From Variovorax paradoxus (GTDB taxonomy: Bacteria; Pseudomonadota; Gammaproteobacteria; Burkholderiales; Burkholderiaceae_C): a stretch of 37,274 bases of DNA. The number at the start of each line of letters is the position of its first letter. Within the stretch, counting starts at the first letter, position 1. The stretch spans positions 1 to 37,274 of the forward strand of contig NZ_JAGGNV010000078.1 of assembly GCF_018614955.1 (NCBI RefSeq), read 5' to 3'. Below the pieces are notes generated by a model. It worked only from the letters and a program-made list of their open reading frames with translations. It made no database searches and had not been told where the DNA came from. The position numbers and the translations under genes were made by a program. This document shows, piece after piece, positions 33,668 through 37,274 of this stretch.

Positions 33668-34594
33668 ATGAATATAAGCACCCGACAGCTGCAGGCCTTT
33701 CTTGCCGCCGCCCGGCTCGGGAGCTTCACACGCGCAGCCGAGGAAATTTTCGTCACGCAGGCCGGGTTGAGCCTCATGCTCAAGGACTTGGAGACGCAGG
33801 TGGGTGCGCGCCTGTTCGACCGCACCACGCGGTCGGTGCATCTCACGCTTGCGGGTGAGTCGCTGCTGCCCACGGTGCGCAGCATGCTGGCCGACTGGGA
33901 AAGCGCCACGTCCAGCATTGGCCGGCTCTCGGCCGAGGCGGAGCAGCAGCTGACGTTGGCGGCCACACCGCTGATTGCTGCCAGCGTGCTGCCGCGCTGG
34001 CTCCGGGATTTCCACCAGACGCAGCCGGGCATCCGAGTGCAGATCAGTGACCTCGATCGCCGGCACATTCTGTTGGGCATAGAAGCCGGCGAGATCGACC
34101 TTGGCCTCGGGGCCTTCTTTAAGCCAGCGGCCGGCATCGAGCGTCAATTGCTAGCGACGTTCCAAATGGTTCGAGTGAGTGCACGGTCGGCTGTCTCGAA
34201 CGGCCGCAAATCCGGAACCGGCCCGCGGGTGCACTGGTCGGCGCTGGCGGGCGACCACCTGCTGACCCTACCCAACGACAACCCGATCCAGAAGCTTGTC
34301 GACGCGCAACTGCGCGGTCTGAACGCTGCGCCCAGTCGCAGCGGCGCATTACAGAACATCCAAGCCATGATCGCGATGGTGGAAGCCGGGCATGGTGTTG
34401 CAACGCTGCCGGCGTTCGTGGCGCCGGCCTGTGCTCGGTACGAAGTGTCAATGCAAACGCTCGTCGAGCCCCTGGTTCCGATCGACTTCTTTGTTGTCAG
34501 TAAGAAGGGCCGCCAGAAGACCGCGCTTGCAGCGCGACTGATCGATGCGCTCGGCAAGCATTTCCGAGAGATCGCCAAGTCGGCCGAGGCTTGA
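33668..34594 (+). CDS. LysR-family transcriptional regulator
   Basis: Product of 308 residues. The N-terminal helix-turn-helix is STRQLQAFLAAARLGSFTRAAEEIFVTQAGLSLMLKDLE, with RLFDRTTRSVHLT after it. The effector domain runs from about residue 90, with IRVQISDL, ALQNIQAMIAMVEAGHGVATLPAF and a C-terminal FFVVSKKGRQKTALA block. It is divergent from the FAD monooxygenase operon, the usual arrangement for a LysR activator of a catabolic operon that responds to the substrate or an intermediate. No clear Shine-Dalgarno precedes the ATG. The 175 bases after its stop hold nothing recognised. Confidence 0.92.
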   Translation: MNISTRQLQAFLAAARLGSFTRAAEEIFVTQAGLSLMLKDLETQVGARLFDRTTRSVHLTLAGESLLPTVRSMLADWESATSSIGRLSAEAEQQLTLAATPLIAASVLPRWLRDFHQTQPGIRVQISDLDRRHILLGIEAGEIDLGLGAFFKPAAGIERQLLATFQMVRVSARSAVSNGRKSGTGPRVHWSALAGDHLLTLPNDNPIQKLVDAQLRGLNAAPSRSGALQNIQAMIAMVEAGHGVATLPAFVAPACARYEVSMQTLVEPLVPIDFFVVSKKGRQKTALAARLIDALGKHFREIAKSAEA

Positions 34595-34769
34595 AGTATG
34601 TATTTGGGGCGTCTTCAACCTCGGCGCGGTTGTCATCGATGCAACCGAAGGTAGTGCCGACCTTGGTGCCGAGGACGCCCCCTGCCCATGGCTTCGCACC
34701 GCATTATTGATTCGGCAACAATGGTGGCGCTGACCAATACGGCGGGACCAACATCGCCCCCGTCAATCC

Positions 34770-34943
34770 GATAGAGGCGTACCTAAAGTCCGAGGACTTC
34801 GTTTCCGGAGTCGCATTCATGACTCGCCACATCTGGGAATGCGGCAGTACGCTCGGATCCTTGGGCGGCGGGTCGAGGAACTCGGCCTTGACCCAGCAGA
34901 CTACGGCACGCACTCCATGCGGCGAACCAAGGCGACGGTGATC
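34770..34943 (+). pseudogene. Internal piece of a tyrosine recombinase
   Basis: One frame reads LRFRSRIHDSPHLGMRQYARILGRRVEELGLDPADY and then GTHSMRRTKATVI. This is the HxxR box region of a well-known class of Proteobacterial integrases, whose next block is normally R.TKNLRAVQLLLGH followed by the Tyr. Here homology stops right after RRTKAT, and the reverse-strand FAD gene begins. Neither the first Arg box nor the catalytic Tyr is present. It belongs to a different subfamily from the 20233-20721 remnant, since the HxxR sequences differ (HSMR against HSLR, with unlike flanks). Confidence 0.75.
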
Positions 34944-34950
34944 TCACACA

Positions 34951-36120
34951 TCATGGCTCCAGCAGGCCTCCGTCCTCCCGCAGAGATTGCTGCAAGCGGA
35001 CCGGATCAAGCTCCTGAATGGGCGTGCTGCCAGCCAGCGCGGCGGCGGTGCCCGCGGCCTGGCCCATCACGAAGCAACCGCCGCTCGCCCGCGCGGCAGA
35101 CTGGCCCTCGTGGGTCATCGAGGCGCAACGTCCGGCCACAAGCAGGGTTCTCAATCCATTCAGGGACGAGCATCCGCCACGGCAGATCGTTGTAGGCGCG
35201 ATTCGGATCGGACGGGAATCCCCACGTAATGCCCCCGATCGATGCAATTCCATCGGCCAGGCATTGATGCCGATGGTGTCTTCGAACCGCGCCGAATTCA
35301 GGATGTCTTCACCCGTCAACGCATAGAGCCCCTCGATACGGCGCGTCTCGCGAATGCCGACCTGAGGCGCAATCTCGACGATGCGCGAATCCGTGAACCC
35401 CGGCACCCGTTCGCGCAGGAAGCGGAAGTATTCGACGATCTGGCGCCTACCCTCCACCTCACCGGCACTCAGTTCTGCTGCGTCCACCGCGTTCATGGCC
35501 CCGCCATCGGCGTTCGCGATCTGCGTGACGTTCGCGCGCCATTCGGACGAGTGGATCTGCGGCCGCAGAATCGCACCCTCGCGCGGAAACCGGTAGCGGC
35601 CGGGATGTTCGCGTTGAGCGCGTTCCATGAAGTCGTTGATGGCTTTGAGATCACCCACTGCCGGAAGAGCCTGGGAGGCGTCTACATGGCCGACTCGGAA
35701 CTGGTGGACGGGACAGGCCGCTGCCGTGCCCATCGCCAACTTCATAGGGGACACCGGCGAATGCCGCCACATCGGCATCGCCCGAGAAATCGATGAAGAC
35801 GTTCGCACGGATCGCCTGGCGACCCGACTTGTTCTCGACCACGAGCGCAGCGATCCGTGGCCCATCCATCAGGACCGCGGAGGCGCGCGCGTGAAACAGC
35901 AAGTTCACGCCGGCAGCCAGCATCCATTGATCGGCAGCGCACTTGGGCATCACTCGGAGCCGGCCGCAGCACCCGCGCCTGCAGGTGGCGGCCCAGATGC
36001 CGGATCCGTTCTGTCTCGCCATGCCGGCTTTGGAATCGCGCGGGGTGCGCGGATCGGTCGATCTGCGCAGCTTTGCCGAGTACGACTTCGTAGCCTTCAC
36101 CCGGCACCGAGGCCCTGCTT
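34951..36120 (-). pseudogene. FAD-dependent oxidoreductase, 5'-truncated and frameshifted
   Basis: The C-terminal frame (to 34951) contains TFRVGHVDA-like sequence, DFMERAQREHPGRYRFPREG, EIAPQVGIRETRRIEGLYALTGEDIL and MTHEGQSAARASGGCFVMGQAAGTAAAL, the pattern of the FAD_oxidored/glucose-inhibited-like family. The middle part, LAAGVNLLFHARASAV and FIDFSGDADVAAFAGVPYEVGDG, lies in another frame, so a frameshift occurs near 35710-35745. Upstream of about 35960 the frame is scrambled, and the N-terminal GxGxxG FAD-binding motif is missing. The 5' end is replaced by a LysR tail on the other strand. Non-functional remnant. Confidence 0.75.
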
Positions 36121-36137
36121 AATTCGATCAATCGATC

Positions 36138-36420
36138 CATCTGTGTGCCAAGGCTGGCTTCAGCGCGCGCATCCGCTATGAAGCGAGCACCGTGCATGGC
36201 GTCCTGGACCTGGTTAGCGCCGGCTTGGGGGTTGCGCTGGTGCCGGCATCGTGCGCGCTCCTGGGCACGAGGGGAGTGAAGTTCCGAGGCCTGCGGGGCG
36301 CACGGCAAGGGGGAAGTCCTGACCTTGCTTCGACGAAGTTCGGATGCGCAGCCGATGCTGCCCATGGTCGCGGAGGCGGTGAGCGACATATTCGCGGAGC
36401 TCAAGCGACGTGTTGCCACA
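36138..36420 (+). pseudogene. C-terminal remnant of a LysR regulator, frameshifted
   Basis: One frame reads HLCAKAGFSARIRYEASTVH and then GVLDLVSAGLGVALVPASCA, the late effector-domain pattern of LysR proteins, to about 36300. The natural ending, GEVLTLLRRSSDAQPMLPMVAEAVSDIF followed by AELKRR, continues in the next frame. So the gene has lost its N-terminal two thirds and has a frameshift near 36300. It is head-to-head with the truncated FAD oxidoreductase, suggesting the two once formed a divergent or adjacent pair that has since collapsed. Confidence 0.7.
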
Positions 36421-36437
36421 GCGATCTCGCCCGACTC

Positions 36438-36674
36438 TTATTGGCCTGCCAAGGTCTCGCGCAAGCCAGCGGTGCCGTCATCTGCCAGCACGAGGGTCGC
36501 ATCCTCCAATCCGAGGGCGCGGTAGTAGTCCGGTCGACGCGCGTCGACCAGGGCTACATAGCTGGCGCCGTTCTTGGTAACCACCTTTTCCGAAGCGCAA
36601 CGACGTCCGCTGAGTTCCGTGAGTCCGGCGCGCGCTTCGCTGATGGGAACAATGTCTGCTGCTCGCAAGGACAT
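36438..36674 (-). CDS. Phd/YefM-type antitoxin, orphan
   Basis: Product of 78 residues: MSLRAADIVPISEARAGLTE, then KVVTKNGASYVALVDARRPDYYRALGLED and a short acidic tail. This fits the Phd/YefM antitoxin family (PISEARA.L.EL, TKNG...AL.D). Such proteins bind their own promoter through the N-terminal domain and neutralise a RelE/ParE- or Doc-type toxin through the C-terminus. Here no toxin follows: the downstream sequence is a LysR remnant on the other strand. A palindromic operator lies 10 bases upstream. The frame is open further upstream to a hydrophobic leader starting at 36794. I prefer the internal ATG because homologues begin there and GGA lies seven bases before it. Confidence 0.7.
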   Translation of the reverse strand: MSLRAADIVPISEARAGLTELSGRRCASEKVVTKNGASYVALVDARRPDYYRALGLEDATLVLADDGTAGLRETLAGQ

Positions 36675-36794
36675 GTTTGTATCCGTTGACGTTTCGTCAA
36701 CGTTAGTCTGGCGGCGAGCCGACATCGGCATGAGCGGGGCGCACAACGCAGCCAAGCTGATGCCCATGCCGGCGAAGAGCACGCGCCGGTCCAT
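36675..36794 (-). pseudogene. Signal-peptide-like leader in frame with the antitoxin
   Basis: From ATG 36794 the frame reads MDRRVLFAGMGISLAALCAP and then LMPMSARRQ, followed by a linker that enters the antitoxin at its own Met. The basic start plus hydrophobic core is typical of an exported protein, for example a Bug-type protein. The combined 118-residue fusion makes no obvious sense, so this is most likely the 5' end of a lost gene whose remainder was deleted. Confidence 0.45.
36684..36702 (-). promoter_or_regulatory. Perfect palindrome, likely antitoxin operator
   Basis: CGTTGACG, three bases, CGTCAACG: a perfect 8-base inverted repeat ending 10 bases before the antitoxin start codon at 36674. 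Phd/YefM antitoxins repress their own promoters by binding such palindromes, so this is the expected position and form of an operator. Confidence 0.6.
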
Positions 36795-36849
36795 CCAACG
36801 CTTCCCGCGCAAGATGTTCAGAAATCATGGAGTCAGATCATGCAAGGCT

Positions 36850-37002
36850 AGGAGTCTGCGCGGCAGAAGCTGTGCGCCCGAAAAAGTGGCAGTTTGAGGG
36901 GTCCTTGACCCCTTAGGTACTTCAAAAAAAACGCTCCTGCGCGATTCTGAGAGGTCAAAATTTTGCGGTTCATTTTTCAATCCTTCTGCCGCGCAGACTC
37001 CT
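36850..37002. mobile_element. MITE-like element, 153 bases, perfect 20-base terminal inverted repeats
   Basis: AGGAGTCTGCGCGGCAGAAG at 36850-36869 recurs as its exact reverse complement at 36983-37002. The 113-base interior is more AT-rich than the surroundings and contains a perfect hairpin (AGGGGTC / GACCCCT at 36897-36913) and an A-run, but no ORF. Ends of this kind mark insertion sequences; with no transposase it is a non-autonomous MITE or an internally deleted copy. No convincing target-site duplication is visible (CT on the left, CA on the right). The remaining 37003-37274 shows no gene. Confidence 0.7.
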
Positions 37003-37274
37003 CATATGGTCGCCACTGTCAATAGTGTCAGCGCATGGTTTTTGGTTTGGTTGGGATCGATCGGGTGATGCGACACGAGCGTTGCAGCGACGATGAATCA
37101 GACTCATATCCGCGGATTGGTTACCAGCACTTCATCGATTCGTCGCGGGCCTGCCTCGCTCTAGAGTCGGGGATCTGCCTTGCGGTGCCCTTGTAGGAGC
37201 CTCGAGGGTTGCCCTATCGTGGTTCGTATCGCATCGCCAGATCGATCCAGGTTTCTGCGTTTCTTCAGGTTGAC

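Noticed and set aside
35742..36419. 225-codon minus-strand ORF over the LysR and FAD remnants
   Set aside because: No coherent family pattern; it crosses two unrelated remnants and uses a GTG without a ribosome site.
1..37274. CRISPR arrays, tRNA or rRNA genes
   Set aside because: No spaced direct repeats of suitable length and no tRNA-like T-loop (GTTCRANNC) with matching arms were seen by eye; none is claimed.

Overview
The window reads as GC-rich chromosomal DNA from a betaproteobacterium, most likely order Burkholderiales and perhaps Comamonadaceae. The grounds are two Bug/TctC-type binding proteins, homogentisate catabolism genes, LysR regulators next to catabolic operons, tandem NTP/NDP-exchange-type transporters and consistently G/C-ending codons. 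No ribosomal RNA, tRNA, CRISPR array or intact transposase was recognised. The assignment is by family resemblance only.

Layout: (1) Bases 1-830 hold little beyond a broken small ORF. (2) Bases 830-3970 (minus strand) carry an exported carboxymuconolactone-decarboxylase-like protein, an aldo/keto reductase and an MFS exporter, with scraps of an AraC regulator and a Rossmann-type gene between them. (3) Bases 4590-8433 (minus) are a complete paoC-paoB-paoA aldehyde oxidoreductase operon, with 4-base overlaps and no paoD maturation gene. (4) Bases 8597-10991 hold two divergent, clearly paralogous aldo/keto reductases around a LysR fragment. (5) Bases 11115-17043 (plus) carry a secreted cupin, a Tat-leader short-chain dehydrogenase, a membrane-anchored metallo-beta-lactamase-fold hydrolase, two tandem Npt-type transporters and a second, half-length copy of the decarboxylase-like protein. 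(6) Bases 17050-20224 carry an NTF2-like protein and a Bug binding protein, divergent from an MmgE/PrpD gene. (7) Bases 20233-21100 hold tails of a tyrosine recombinase and a LacI regulator. (8) Bases 21195-25116 carry a histidine kinase, its response regulator, a secreted NTF2-like protein and TerC. (9) Bases 25191-26374 are an M20 amidohydrolase broken by one missing base. (10) Bases 26423-29327 (minus) are hmgA-fahA plus a small unknown gene. (11) Bases 29591-34594 are a monooxygenase / class II aldolase / D-2-hydroxyacid dehydrogenase / Bug operon with a divergent LysR. (12) Bases 34770-37002 are a graveyard: integrase piece, frameshifted FAD oxidoreductase, LysR tail, orphan Phd-type antitoxin with a palindromic operator, and a 153-base element with perfect 20-base terminal inverted repeats.

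How it works together: the intact modules form an accessory set for carbonyl detoxification and aromatic or organic-acid catabolism (aldehyde oxidoreductase, three aldo/keto reductases, exported redox-type proteins, homogentisate cleavage, Bug-captured acids). Module joints are marked by truncated genes rather than by intact insertion sequences. The most notable signals are 11-base-spaced GTTCAT repeats beside the two-component system; signal-peptide segments placed in frame ahead of genes that keep their own start; the MITE-like element; and the orphan antitoxin with its operator. No wholly new defence or biosynthetic system is evident.
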